Shown: one piece after another, positions 34,539-46,030 of the stretch | Numbering within the stretch: the stretch's first letter is position 1 | How the letters are laid out: each line of letters begins with the position of its first letter | Assembly: GCA_012845835.1 (NCBI GenBank) | Contig: JABAKD010000025.1 | Location: forward strand, 9,615,779 to 9,679,778 | Direction of reading: 5' to 3' | Length of the DNA stretch: 64,000 nucleotides | Source of the DNA: Undaria pinnatifida | Taxonomy: Eukaryota > Sar > Phaeophyceae > Laminariales > Alariaceae | Made by a program: the position numbers and the translations under genes | The notes under the pieces: generated by a model | What the model was told of the DNA's origin: nothing | Seen by the model: the letters and a program-made list of their open reading frames with translations, nothing else | Database searches by the model: none

Positions 34539-34925
34539 TCGTTTTTTTTTCAGTGTACAATGCGTAAATACGACTTCGTACTCGCAAGGTTTCCGTTGTT
34601 TCATTGGTTGCTTCTTTAGTTTTGGTATTTGTTCCGTTCACAAGGGGGTATATTGTGGACCAGATGAGTCAAGCTGTTGTGTTCAAGTGTACATCTGCGT
34701 TCGTGTCATTGGGCCTTTTACCGTGCATACAATTTGTTACGGGGTTCCACCGTCGCTGTTGGCGTTTGTTGCGAGCTCTTGAGAGATAGACGGGAAGGTC
34801 TATGACCGACGCCATGGCACTTCCCCGTGTGATAACGAACGAACTATTGCATTGTGGGCAAACGCACTCCGATCCTACGAGGGGAAGTCCTCGGAGCTGA
34901 TACCACCGGTCCCGCGGTCTCGCGA
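34340..34925 (+). repeat. Left candidate LTR
   Basis: Sub-blocks in order: 'cttctgggttgatttttg' (34348), 'cttcgtactcgcaagg' (34573), 'tggaccagatga' (34656), then a 235-bp block from 'cattgggccttttaccgtgc' to 'cgcgagtcggtacaa'. The last block is repeated at 38025-38276. It also carries a GTCGTT microsatellite at 34476-34540. Confidence 0.45.
34476..34540. repeat. (GTCGTT)n microsatellite
   Basis: About ten hexamers of GTCGTT, slightly interrupted at the left. It lies within the left repeat and is absent from the right one. Confidence 0.9.
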
Positions 34926-35268
34926 GTCGGTACAATTCAATTGAATTCGGAAAGTTCTACTTAATGCCGAAAAAACAATCTGCTTCTCGGGGGCCGGAAA
35001 GCAGTGTTTTGCGTGGTGTTGGACACCAGCCGAAAGGAATGAAAGACCCTACAGCAACAAAAGGAGCGCGAGCGCAGGGCGCTGGCGGAGTCGAGAATGA
35101 TAGTTAGGGCAACCCGAGAGGTCGCGGCCGAGCCGGCGACCGGCTGAAGCCACAAGTCAAGGTGGCGACAGGAGGAGACAGGCCACCCAGGTTAGATGGT
35201 AATGCTCTTACCTTCGAAGACATGCGCGATCTTCATGTTGCCAAGCATACTCGGGGTACGAGCGGTAG

Positions 35269-35985
35269 ATGCACATCACAAACCAAGATGGAGGAGACCG
35301 GGTACTCGCGAGGTGGCGAGAGCTGGTGGATTCGGCGACCCAAATGATGGTGACTGATGAATTCTACGATGGCAAGCCCTGGGCCGACTTCTCGGAGGAG
35401 GAGGAGCTAATGCAATGGCTCCCAAATTTTGCTGGCATTCATATGCAGCAGACGGGTAAGGAGGATCTTTGCGGCCAGATATTCCGTGTGATGAAGATGG
35501 ATACTAGCGTGCCGGTAGATAGCATGGTGTTCATACAAAAACGCGCCCTGCGGAAATACCTTGTTGACGGCGGGCTCACGGTGGTAAAGCCCAGCGGCCG
35601 GCAGCACACGCTCAAGCATGGCAACGTACTGGTTGAGGCGACAGCGGCGGGAATCGAGCTACTTGAGTTCCGCTGCAAGGTGGAACAGAATACGTGTTAC
35701 GATCTTGTAACGTATGATCCTGACGCATTGTTCGACATAATCGCCGCGCAGCTAAGGGACAAGCTGTTATTGAGGCCGAGATTCTGAACGTCTGCAAACG
35801 GCAAAACGGCGTTACGCTAGTTCGGTGGCTGCTGCGGACCCCAAGCCGCGGGGAATGCTGCTGAAGAGCACGACTCATGCGAGAGTGCCAAGGGTGCTGG
35901 TGTGAAAGCAGAGAGGAGCCGTCGGTACGACAACGAGTGTTTTGGGTGTCGATAAAGGCCACAAGAAGCGCGACTGCCCCCAAAG
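35269..35985 (+). pseudogene. gag-like polyprotein region with broken zinc knuckle
   Basis: A frame of 172 codons (35269-35787) contains WADFSEEEELMQWL and KRALRKYLVDGG and looks like retroelement gag. Downstream, the codons for C-F-G-C (35938-35949) and then D-K-G-H-K-K-R-D-C (35951-35977) form a CCHC zinc knuckle. A frameshift between them removes one residue from the usual C-x2-C-x4-H-x4-C spacing. The knuckle normally binds the element's RNA; here it is broken. The ATG at 35269 may be internal, because open sequence starts further left. Confidence 0.5.
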
Positions 35986-36489
35986 CCAGCAGGTTAAGGC
36001 GGGGAAAGGCGTCCATGGCCAGAGCCACGACCAGACCCCCATACAGCAGCCATCCACAAGCGGTCCCGCTCAGCATACCCGGAGCATGTCAGCCGGGATA
36101 GCCGCTTGCGTCTGCTACCCCTCAGCTAGTGGGTACAAGACCGCCTCAAATGCGGTAGTTACGGAGACCGAACCTGCTGCGCCTGCAGCGTCTACGAAGA
36201 ATGACGACGACCACGCGGGAGAAGATGGCGCCAGCGGATAACGGGCTCACCGAGACAGTGCAGCACGAGATCGCTGAATCACAGAATGCAGCACCAGTTC
36301 TTCGCTCCGTTCCGATGCAGCCGTCGGCACCGGCGTCGCAGCAGTGGCGTGGAGATTAAAGCACATTATATTCCGTGCGTGTCTCACTCGTGCAGCCTGC
36401 GGATGCCTTGACACGAGCGTGGATTCGGTAGAGAACAAATCGCATTTGCAGGCCCTGTCGCAGCATCTCGCGGGGCGCCTTGCGATTCC

Positions 36490-37300
36490 CGCTTCTTCCA
36501 CGGCTGCTCAGGTTGATGTGCTCATGGGTTCTAGTTCAGGCATTACAGCAATGTCGGAGAAGCCGGTAGAGGCCCTGCGGGGACAGCCGGGGATGGCGCA
36601 AACCGCGTTGACGAGGCGTTTGTTGGACGTGTGCGTATGGTGACGTCGTTGGGCCAGGCGTGTGATAGTGAGACGCAAACGTGTCCGCTCCACTTAACAA
36701 TCGAACGCCATGGAGATCAGTCCGGTTTACCATGCCATTTATCGTGCTCCTTGGGGGGGCGATGTGGTTATCATCGGGCAGAAGACGCTGAAAGACAAAC
36801 TCGGCTTCGACGTCATGGCGAAGCTCAAGGCATTTCTACTGCGTGAATGCGGCCATCAATATGGCGCTGGGGTTGAGCTTACAACTCGTGCTGTGGGCGA
36901 GCCCAACGCTGGTGCTGTGCTGCGGGTGGCGATGGCTGTAACGGCGCTCGGGCCGGGCGGCAATGTGCCGGGTGACGTGGGCGATGAGGTCACACTGGAG
37001 CTGCTGTCTCAAAGACCCATGATATCCTAGGACCCCGAGGATTCCCAACGTGGAGATCCATGATCGTGTGGGCGCGTTGGAGACGGCGGTTGATGACGCT
37101 GTTGATCATGACTCCCCGCCCGAATGTGCCAAGACGCTGCGCGATATCGTTCTTCGCGCCCACCTTGACGTTTTCCGCCGGGAGTTTTTTGGGCGACCCA
37201 CTTGCACGCGTGGAGCCTATATGGCGGTGCGGTTTCAGCCAGGTGCAACGGCGGTGCGGGCGAAGCCCCCACTTCCCCCACTTGAACGTAATCGCCTACC
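36490..37300 (+). pseudogene. Aspartic protease-like segment
   Basis: Around 36518-36560 the frame reads VLMGSSSGITAMSE, aligned to the D-S-G-S-G active site of Ty3/gypsy proteases. The position expected to hold the catalytic Asp (36527-36529) reads Gly. After shifts, IIGQKTLKDKLGFDVM and TTRAVGEPNAGAVLR continue the protease-to-RT linker. A run with VRFQPGATAVRAKP approaches where RT would begin, but no RT palm motif follows. Enzymatically dead. Confidence 0.5.
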
Positions 37301-37304
37301 GTGG

Positions 37305-38020
37305 AATGTGGGAAAAGTCTTGGCGCGACCGCAGCTCGGTGGTGACGACAAACGGCGTCGAGGTGACCCGGGAAGGACAGGAGGAGGCGGAGAGCACCTG
37401 GCAGCCGGTACCACGCGTTGTTTCATGACGCGCTGGCCTTGTTGCGAAAACAGTTCGAGGCGATGCGGCTGAAGACGGATCAGAAGCAGGGATTCGTACA
37501 GTGTTATGGGCTGCATTTGTGATATATTGGGGTTTTGGGAGGGGGGAGGCGGATTCAGAGTTGCTGATTTCCTGTTTCCCTGGATATTTAAACTTCCACT
37601 TTCTGTGATTCGGAGTTTCTGCGTAGGGCACTGATAGTGCTCGACGCAGCCACAAATGGCCGTTTATTGCCGTGGGTGCGTGTGGACAAGGCATGTCCGG
37701 GGTTGATGCTTCCGTCTTACAGGCGGCTATCGTACTGGAATACACATTCAGTTTGTGGTCTGGGCTTTAACAAGGTTGCATACGCAATTGGAGGTGTGAT
37801 GCGTGGTGTTGATTTGCTTGAAGACACACTGATGACGACGCGGCTGCTGAAAAACCATTTTCACGGTCAGTAGACATGGTAGATGCTAGGTCGCCATGAA
37901 ACTGACCACGATTTGTTAGACGTGACTATTGCCCAATGTACCGACAGCTATGTTTATAAAAGCTAATCGGTCTGGGCCAACTTGTGGTTGGTAGCTCGAA
38001 ATAGGATTTTGGAGGGTGCC
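37305..38020. other. Unassigned 3' part of the element
   Basis: Frames such as 37637-37873 (plus, 78 codons, LPWVRVDKACPG) have no recognised domain. This could be sequence replaced or acquired by the element. Confidence 0.3.
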
Positions 38021-38024
38021 GTAC

Positions 38025-38640
38025 CGCTGTGTTTATATCATTGGGCATTTTACCGTGCAAGGAATGGTTGGATACAACTTGTTTCGGAGTTCCACTGTCG
38101 CTGTAGGCGTTTTTTGTCAGCTGTTGAGATATGGATGGGAAGATCCATGGCCGATGGAATGGTAATTCCCCTTGTGATAACGAATGAACTATTGAGTTGT
38201 GGACAAACGCACTCCGAGCCTACGAGGGGACGTCCTAAGAGCTGATACCACCGGGCCCGCGGTCACGCGAGTCGGTACAACAGGCAACTTTGCCATGTTA
38301 GATATTCTGGGTTGGTTTTTGCCAGTTTCTGCTATGCAAGATGACCTCGTACTCGCATGGATTTTCGCTGTTTGTTGTGTTGTTTCCGTCCTGAGATTTT
38401 TCGGGTTTTCCATTTTTTCATTAGAGCAGAATACGTGCAGTATGAGCTTGAACTAGAAGGCGGTGCCCAAATTAGGCGTTTTCAGTGTTTTGGGCCTTTT
38501 TTTTGTTCTGGTTATATTCAGTACGACTTCGTACTCGCAAGGGTCTTCGCCGTCTCGTCGCTTGCGTCTTTGGATTTTAGACTCGCCATATATACAGGTG
38601 GGGCAGATGTGGACCAGATGGAGCAGGTATATGATTTGGT
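38025..38640 (+). repeat. Right candidate LTR, permuted
   Basis: It begins with the 235-bp block that ends the left repeat ('cattgggcattttaccgtgc' to 'cgcgagtcggtacaac'). That is followed by the blocks that begin the left repeat ('attctgggttggtttttgcc', 'cttcgtactcgcaaggg', 'tggaccagatggag'). The order is thus shifted relative to the left copy, as if two LTR units stood in tandem. Within it the 'tcgtactcgca.gg' block is duplicated (38350 and 38528). Confidence 0.45.
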
Positions 38641-41224
38641 TCTGTCAGGGATATGAAAGCAAATAAAAATTTGACAAAAATTCCGTGGCGGGTCAAACTT
38701 GTGGACGATGCAACCCTCAAACAGATGTGCCCATTTGACGAAGTTTTTATCTGTTAATCAGAGCCTTGTGTTTTGAGCGATCCCCTATCCCTAATACATT
38801 CTGCGGTCCACTATAAGCATGATCCACCCCGAAATTTTGTTGCTGTGATCCACTAGCCAATTTCCAAGAAGTGATCTGCCAAGCATGGTGATTCATTAAC
38901 GCATCACATCGGCATTTCAAAATTCGCACGGTAAGGGATCGGGATCGGGCACTTCTCCACGGAATCGGTTGGAACGGAGACGAGATTGTCGAAACTCAAC
39001 GGCACCACGGAATTATTCCTTATCCCGTGGAATTTCGCGGCATTTTCACAACGGTAAAACTCCGGAGAAAAGCCTTGTTTGGTTTCCTATTTTCTTTCTG
39101 TCGCAGGTACGAACAGCAGCAAGGGGTGCGGTCCTGCATCTCCCACGGAGTATGCGATGCTAAACAATCAGACTGTAAGGCATGTGGTCTGGCAAAAGTA
39201 GGAGCAGCAGCCAATTGTTTTCCTCGGTCCACATCATGGTATAACCGAGTGATGGGTGCACACACCTGGCGTCGAAGCCAGACCTAGATCCTCCTCTATA
39301 GCATAGCAGCAGTTACTAGTTTTCCGGTATGGACATAAGACGAGCCAGCGTCCGGCGGTCGTCGACGCTGCCGCTAAAGCCCGTTGCAAGCTACAAAAAA
39401 GTTGTGTCCACCGGCAGCGGTGCAGAAACAGTTTGGCTGGTATCTTCGCAATCGGAACTTTCCTGTGCAACATCGCCTTCCCATTAGTAATCGTCGCCGC
39501 CCAAGTGATCACGGTTGGTTATGGTTGCCTTGTTTTGCGGTTCCTTGTGCTCCAAAAGTCATCAGCCGAAAACATACAGGCTAAACAATCCTGCACGGAA
39601 CGTTCATACCGCTGTAGTTGGGCTAAGAGTGAGACTCCCGAGCGGGAAGCGCGACACTCGTTTTTCTAGGTTTTCCAAGCACAAAAAAGCCTGTGGTATT
39701 GGGACGCATAGGAAGGTAGAGTGCCTTAAAGTAGTTTCTCTGTTTGTCTGCGTGAGTCTATGTATGTAAGTCAACATTTTATTCGGCGACGTTTGTCCAC
39801 CGCAGTGAACGTACACGCGACAGCCAGGCCACTCCCAACTGGTCCCGTGCACGCGCAAATAATAGCCAGCACTCTTTTCGTGCTGGCTTGGTTGCAAGTG
39901 GTTGAGAGTGCGTCGAGGCAAGTGCAGCGACGTGTGACTTCACAGGCATTGCTGGGCTACGTAAGATGTATACGAGTACAGTAGCGAGTTGGGAAAAATA
40001 AAAGTGGACAAACGAAATGGTCAGGGATAGCGTTGCTCAGGGTCTGTAGATGTTTCGCCGCATAGAAGACCTGGACGGCAAAATCAACCCCTGAGCAACC
40101 TTCGTGTTTAGGGAAAAGCCTTTTAAATAGCTCCCAAATCCTGAGCAACAAACTAAACTACAACCGATTATGGGCAGGGAACAGAGCGCAGGAGGTATGA
40201 GGGTGACTGCACCACCACAAATGAGAACGCAGACTCGCAGCCAATGCGTACCACGGCAGGGTGCGCCATTTCCTCGAACCATGATATGTTTTGTGACGCT
40301 GTGGGGACGAAATTAGTAGTGTTTTCAGCTGCCAAGGGTATGCTGGTACTCTTACGAGTAGGAGAGAAGCAACTGCGATACGCAGCCTCTCAAGCTAGAT
40401 TACGATGAGAGGATTCCCCGGGTGGTCGGCCACTCGTTGCCAAAGCGTAGCATCAGGGCGTGCTAGCTCCTGCAACCAGTCGTCGCTTGGTACCACTGCT
40501 GTGGCGGCGAATAGAGCACAGCATGTTCAATCTAGCCCGGAAATGTGAGGAGGGGAGGAGGTGGATGTTGTGCTTACGCAACACAACGCAACAAGCTAAG
40601 CAAGGGAACCTCGAGCTGGGTGACGGCAAGGAGGACGGCGACGACGGCTGGCAATTGTGATATAGGGTCAGAGAAGGGGAGGGGGGAGGTCGCGGCGAAA
40701 AGTGGTGAGGGACCGTGCATGGTAGGTAGGCAGGTAGCTCGAAGCTTGCCGAAATTCGAGCGCAAGTTTTTCGTTATGGCCACAACGGAGAACATGGCGG
40801 AGAGCTCCTGGGCATTGTTTTCTTCACGTTTTCAAATTAGAAATCCTGGAAGCACACCCCGACCATGAGCAACCACCCCTGAATATTGTTACTTCGATTA
40901 CCATTTAGCCCGCGTCCCTGAGACTTACTGCAATGCCATTGCCAGGTCCACCGTACGGATTGGGGGACAGAGAAGCTCTGCTGTAGACACCGGTACCGCA
41001 GTGGTGGCACGTAATAAGGAGCACGTACCTCCGATATTGGTTGTGCCCCGGTGATCGGAGATGTAGACTGTTCGCCTTCAAGAAATAAACCGAAGAAAAC
41101 GGGAACTATACTGCTGTTCTACGAGTAGCTATTTTCAGGAGGATGATCGACGGGGCATACGCACAGACATTGGTCTCGTGTGCCGTTATGCTGATACTAT
41201 CGCTGCTAGACCTTCTTCTGCTGC
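38641..41224. other. Unassigned region
   Basis: Frames up to about 108 codons on both strands, none recognisable. The sequence 40540-40560 is G-rich. No repeat or RNA gene could be named. Confidence 0.35.
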
Positions 41225-41232
41225 TGCTACCG

Positions 41233-41285
<53 letters not shown>

Positions 41286-41300
41286 ATTGCTGCTGCTACT
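41225..41300. repeat. (TTG)n/(CTG)n microsatellite
   Basis: About 55 bp of TTG (41231-41286) flanked by CTG codons. It gives poly-Leu or poly-Val in one direction and poly-Asn or poly-Thr in the other. Confidence 0.95.
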
Positions 41301-41424
41301 GATTCTAATGCTGCCCATGCTACGGGTACAGCTCCACCAGTTGCACCTGTACCGAGATTTTTTCCATCTGAAAACAGAACGTAAATACCAAACAGCACAG
41401 ATGTTCGTTGGCTTGGTTTGTTCA

Positions 41425-41830
41425 GTTCGCATCTACCACACGATCAGGTATACTGCTTGCTGTTCTGTCGATTGCTGGTCTCCCCCTGTGTTTTCCGTAT
41501 TCACCTAGCATCGCAGATTGGACTACTGCGAGTATAGAGGCCAAGCCTCTATATCTCCAACTACTACCAGGTAGTAACAAGGTGCGCGAGCGCGAAGCGC
41601 GATGGTGCTTCGAGCGCTGGTCCCCTAACTCGCAACAGGGCGCTACGATTGCCTCACCCACTAAACGCCTAACCCTATAGACTAATAATATTAGAAATAA
41701 GCGATATTGAGACGCGGCCTCTATACCTGCGGTACTACTGCTGTAGGCCAACATGCGATGCTGTGTGAATACTGAAATCAGAGAAAACAAAACGGCAGTG
41801 GTGCGACTGGTGGTGCTATACTCGCACAAG
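41425..41830 (-). repeat. Dispersed repeat with open minus-strand frame
   Basis: The minus strand is open for 135 codons (41422-41829) and encodes ASQYRLFLILLVYRVR, EAIVAPCCELGDQRS and LLLPGSSWRYRGLA. From memory I recognise this as a type of sequence that recurs in brown algal genomes next to MSFD-type leaders, but I cannot verify that here. The inverted strings 'gaggccaagcctc' and 'ctaccaggtag' sit at one end, and 'ctgcggtactactgctgtag' at the other. A coding role is unproven. Confidence 0.45.
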
Positions 41831-42855
41831 GGGCAGCATTAGAATCGTCAACAGCAGCAACAGCAGAAGCAAAAGCAGAGGGTGTAGCTCCCGAGTTAAG
41901 GGGCCTCTATCGGTGTTGCGAGGTGGGCCCGTTCCCGACTGGCTCAATGCATCTCTACGTTGGTGGACACGTGGACACACCAATGCAATACACCGGCCGG
42001 CTTCAAGAAAATCGGACGCCCACAGGCATCAGCGATACCTGTACAGCGACGAAGGTTCTCACCTTGTTCGCCGGAGCTACTTGTGCAAGCATGGCCTGCT
42101 GATTCGGTCGGCGGGAGATCGATTGAACATAACTCGCTCGCAGAAGGCACCTCCCTTGATCCTGCGCCCCTTTTTCTCTTCGAAGATTCCATGTTGCAAC
42201 TGATGAATATATGCCTAGCCTGGTACCTGTCTGGTGTCACCGGGAACACCGATTACGATCACGTAAGAGGAGGTGAGTGCTGAGCTGTGATCCGTACAAG
42301 TAGTACCTCAGTACTCAGTACTGTACACCCCGCTCGCTGCAGGGGTTTCACATCATCCGCCTTGCATTTTTTCCCGGGGTTCCTTGTAGGGCAAACAGGA
42401 CATGCCCCTCACATGCCCTTTTCTAGGGGTTCCCTCATTGGTCAATTATCTAGGATGGGGATGTCTCATTGGTCAACACACGACACAAAAACATCAAGAT
42501 TCGAGAACTTACATAACTACACTTACTTGATCCCGCTTGGCAGATCGTTGCCGATCTCACGCCGACCTAATCGCAGCCAGACCTAATCCCGACCTCAACC
42601 CGGCACAGCGAGCGTCAACGGTGGCCCGTAAGCAGACCGAGAAGTGGAGTGAGGGCGTGTCAGTTGCCATAGCGTCCTCTCGTGCCTGATGATCACTAGG
42701 ACGATAACAGTACACGAACAACCTACATCCAGGAAGAAACAGCGAGGTGGTGTACCGAAAGACGATGCCCGGGATGAACCAATGAAAGTTACGGCAAAGT
42801 TTCCCAGTTCCACCAATATGCTTGACCATTGTCCTTGAGACGCTCATACAATAGT
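41831..42855. other. Unassigned region
   Basis: A minus-strand frame at 41944-42249 (about 101 codons) opens at GTG and contains KRKRGAGSREVPS. No domain. 'aagtagtacctcagtactcagtactg' near 42299 is a local palindrome. Nothing more. Confidence 0.35.
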
Positions 42856-42859
42856 AGTG

Positions 42860-42960
42860 GTCGCGCGAGAACGATACATTACGAGTACCAACAACGCCGC
42901 TTGCAAAGATGAGTATTGACCTGAAATTCGTCGAACGCACGGCTGACGTCCTTCAAAATT
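42860..42960 (+). repeat. MSID-type module, plus strand
   Basis: ATG at 42909-42911 after 'gccgcttgcaaag' opens MSIDLKFVERTADVLQN and stops. The match with the minus-strand copy at 2094 lies in the residues as well as in the preceding 'acgagtaccaacaac'. Confidence 0.6.
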
Positions 42961-42974
42961 AGGTATAAAATGTT

Positions 42975-43275
42975 TTAGTTCTGTAGTAGCAGTAACAGTA
43001 GCTGTAACTCTACTAGTCTAGACTATAGTAATACTACAGCTGTTGCTTCTGTGCGGTTTTGGCAGTATTAATATTAAGTAGCAGTATAGTAACACTACAT
43101 ACAGCAGTAGTACAGTACCAGTTGTAGCAATTGTTGCAATCGCAGTAGTAATAGTAGCAGTAGTAGTAGAGTAGTACACTCCAAGTGGTAGCAGGCGGAG
43201 TAGCTACAGTAGTTGCTACTCGTACAATATGATTAGTAGTCGACGTAGTAGTAGGTACCCGCGGGTGCGCACGGG
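42975..43275. repeat. Degenerate TAG/CAG trinucleotide stretch
   Basis: Runs of 'gtagcagtag', 'agtagtagtag', 'acagtagc' and 'actacag' fill the interval. Purity is low. Stop codons in the plus frames are frequent. Confidence 0.8.
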
Positions 43276-43870
43276 TCTGAATCCCAAACACGACACTACT
43301 CCCTCCACCCATATTGGAGGGCCGACAAACAAAATTTAACGCCTGCAGAAGACGCTGCTATATGTACGTGTGTCTGGCGTATGCCACTGCTTGGCGCTGA
43401 ACGTTATTGTCTATAGTCTAGTCTACTGTTTTTTGTATAGGTCTACATAGATTAGAATATAGACTATAGTCTTTAGTCCTTAGACAATGCCGAGAGTGTA
43501 TGTTTCGGAATGCATTGCGAAAAAAACAGGAACTAAAGCACTTAAGCTAGACTAGTCTACTATTACTGAAGACAAAGCAACGTACCCAATCAACCCCACT
43601 GATTCCACAGCCTAATCTATGCACAGCACCGCCCGGTTGTGCTAACCGCTTAGCGCGTTGCTGCCCCTATACCCCGACCCCCATGCCCACCATTTCTCTT
43701 CCCTGGCCCACCAACCCCCCCGTCCTCCTCATATAGTCTAGGTCCTCCTCCCTCTTTTCTTCCTCAACATTCCTCTTCCTCCTCGCTGTCTGCATGCTTT
43801 CTCCCTTTCTCTCTCCTCATTCTCCGCTATTTGTTGACGGGTGCTACGATAACGGTATACCTTTTTTGTG
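43276..43870. other. No gene recognised
   Basis: Short self-complementary strings 'gtctatagtctagtctac' and 'atagactatagtc' occur at 43408-43475. A CT-rich stretch occupies 43730-43830. Confidence 0.4.
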
Positions 43871-43874
43871 CCGA

Positions 43875-44095
43875 GATTGTTTCTGAATGACGGCGCTCCT
43901 TAACTCAAAATCGTCGGAAGTAGGCCATTTTTTTTTTGCGTGAATCTCGTCGTGTACCTGGGGCATGGGATTTTTCATCCGGTAGCAGTAAATTTTTCTC
44001 AAAAACCAGTTTTTGCGAGAGGTCTTAAGCTCTCTAATTGAGGGACTCAGGCCAAAAAAAGTGATGCACCTCTACCGTGGCAGGCGTCTGTTCGT
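43875..44095 (+). repeat. Dispersed repeat family A, plus-strand copy
   Basis: Complete set of family blocks: 'gtttctgaatgacggcgctcc', 'cggaagtaggccatttt', 'tctcgtcgtgtacc', 'tttttcatccggtagcag', 'taagctctctaattgaggg' and 'gtgatgcacctctaccgtgg'. Confidence 0.65.
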
Positions 44096-44171
44096 AGAAG
44101 CTTCAGGAGCCTTCGTCGGGCCACGAGGGCAAAATCAAAACTTCTCGACATGTCCCGACGGTGCCACTTAA

Positions 44172-44831
44172 ATGGCTAGCACCGTCGTGTATGAAGCTTT
44201 CCTTGGGATTTATTTGCGTCCGAAGTTGTTTTTTGTGTCAGGAGCAATCGCTGCCCACGTGACGGCACCTCTGCCGTTGACTCGAGCTGCACGGTCCCGC
44301 CGCAAAAGTCAGTTGCCGTGTATTATCTGTTCAGGTCGCTTGCACAGTTTTATATCGGACACAATCAGGTTGGAATGGAACGGACGAATGCGAACAGCCT
44401 CGTTCCATTCCAACCGTCCCGAAACAAGGTCGACAAAAGTTAAGACACGCCGAAAGGAAAAACGGTGTGCATTCGCCAGTGTACATCAAACACGCATAGC
44501 AAGGCACCTGGTGAATGCTTTACGTGCCAAGGGTTGCAGACTGGTGAAGACATGTAGCCGCCATATATTACCGGATAAGGGCAGACGCGCCAGGACTCGT
44601 TCTACGATGCCCTTCCCCAAAAGCAGCGATTTCTTCAACGAACGTTCATGGCTGTACGACACAAGGAGGGATGCTTCGAAAAACAACCCATATTTATGTC
44701 TCATTGGTTTAAAAGGATTGTTGAACGATGACGTCGGGGTGGCAAGGGGGCCCGTATTGCAAGAGATACGGCCGGGAGCCGGCTTTCAAATCAACGGTTT
44801 CGTGAAGGTGAATGTAGGGGGGCTGTCATAA
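44172..44831 (+). CDS. Hypothetical protein, 219 residues
   Basis: An uninterrupted ATG frame of 220 codons starting just after a family A repeat. The protein is basic, with RRKSQ and KVKTRRKEKR stretches. A hydrophobic patch (LFFVSGAIAAHV) near residues 17-28 might be a signal or anchor. I recognise no domain. A perfect inverted repeat lies inside it at 44368-44415. Length and composition make it a better candidate than most frames, but it could be fortuitous. Confidence 0.3.
   Translation: MASTVVYEAFLGIYLRPKLFFVSGAIAAHVTAPLPLTRAARSRRKSQLPCIICSGRLHSFISDTIRLEWNGRMRTASFHSNRPETRSTKVKTRRKEKRCAFASVHQTRIARHLVNALRAKGCRLVKTCSRHILPDKGRRARTRSTMPFPKSSDFFNERSWLYDTRRDASKNNPYLCLIGLKGLLNDDVGVARGPVLQEIRPGAGFQINGFVKVNVGGLS
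44368..44415. other. 15-bp perfect inverted repeat
   Basis: Arms GGTTGGAATGGAACG (44368-44382) and CGTTCCATTCCAACC (44401-44415) are separated by 18 bases. It is inside the frame at 44172-44831. It could form a hairpin in RNA. Confidence 0.85.
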
Positions 44832-45911
44832 AACGAGTCCCAGTTGTCAACAAGGATAAAAGAAAATGGTCCAGCAGAGCGAGGAAAATGAGACGTGCAG
44901 CGGGCGACCGGATACTAGGAGATTGGGATGGCAGGACTACGTCTCGTTTGCCAGTAGTTACCAGCTCTCACACTCGCTGCTGATGCTTTGCTTCTTGGTC
45001 AGTCTCAACTCTCAGACTCGTTCCGTTGATCGGTCTCATTAAACCGTACACGTTGACATCCTCGCTCGTTCCCCGATATTCAGTTACCCATCTCATTCCT
45101 ATATATTGTTCGTTCTTGATAACTTTGATGCTTTCTATCAGACTCGATCATATAATTCTTTTGTCAGATTCAGATCTCAGAGTTACTCCCGAGGTTGCTC
45201 TATCAGCCTAATTTGTGTTCACCCATCAAATTCCTCCGACCCCGAACGCATTGGGATTTAGTAATTCGTTGGGAAGGAAGGACAAGCGAGCGCGGGGGGG
45301 GCGGCGGGCGGGGGGGGGTGGAGCGGGGGTCGGAAGACCGAGCGTCAAAGAATATCAACCAGACAAAACGTCGACCTTTCAAACTCCGTTTGCATTTCGT
45401 GTTCAGTGTTGTGCTGTTCAGGAGTTGGGGGAAATGGGCTAAGAGGCTGGAGTGCGTCAGTGGGCCCCTGGACTACGATAAAAATATGGGCAACGATTCT
45501 TTCCGAAACGTAAGCCTTGTAGTCCCCCGCCGCCCCCATCTCCCCCTGGACCGGCAGGATGCAGTTCGGCCGGATATATATGATACGGGTAGAGTGTCCA
45601 AGCACACAAGCAAACTGTGCCTTGCTGAGCACAGGGGCTTCGAGAGCGTTAGCTACTACGACCTTCAATGCTTGATCAATAATATCATTGCTGCAAATTT
45701 GACGACAGATTCATGTCCCCCACCCCAAACATTACCACGTGATACACTGCTTCGATCAATCTGACGTATTTTTTACCGGAAATTGTTTAGGTCATTCCGG
45801 CTTGATTGCAATCGCTGAAATGTCCGTTTGAGCGTTAGCGGAATGGTTCAGAGCCGACACAAAATATGAACTTAGGACAAAGACAAAACATAAAATACCC
45901 CCTTCTTAACC
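44832..45911. other. Unassigned region with open frame
   Basis: A plus frame at 45195-45764 (189 codons) opens at TTG and crosses a G-rich low-complexity patch (45290-45335). It contains FKLRLHFVFSVVLFRSW. No domain recognised and no ATG at the start, so it is probably chance. Confidence 0.3.
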
Positions 45912-46030
45912 GGGGATGTTTCATGAGCATACCCGTGGAATGTTCATAGGATGCCAATGGGATGCTCATGGGATGTCCCATGGGATGCCCACCCCGGGAT
46001 GCGCGCGGGATGCCCATGGGATGCCCAGTG
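45912..46030. repeat. Short-unit minisatellite
   Basis: Recurrent 'gggatgcccat' and 'gggatgctcat', with units of 11-14 bp, from about 45912 ('ggggatgtttcat') to 46026. The sequence CCATGG recurs between units. Confidence 0.85.

Larger units (their letters stand above)
34340..38640 (+). mobile_element. Decayed Ty3/gypsy-type element, gag-protease part
   Basis: A gag-like frame, a broken zinc knuckle and a protease-like segment lie on the plus strand (35.2-37.3 kb). On each side lie long direct repeats (34690-34925 against 38025-38276, about 80% alike by eye). Reverse transcriptase, RNase H and integrase are missing between them. The element is therefore internally deleted. The boundaries are approximate, because flanking sub-blocks appear in a different order on the two sides (see the repeat entries). 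Confidence 0.5.

Noticed and set aside
45195-45764. 189-codon ORF
   Set aside because: No ATG, crosses a G-rich low-complexity patch, no domain.
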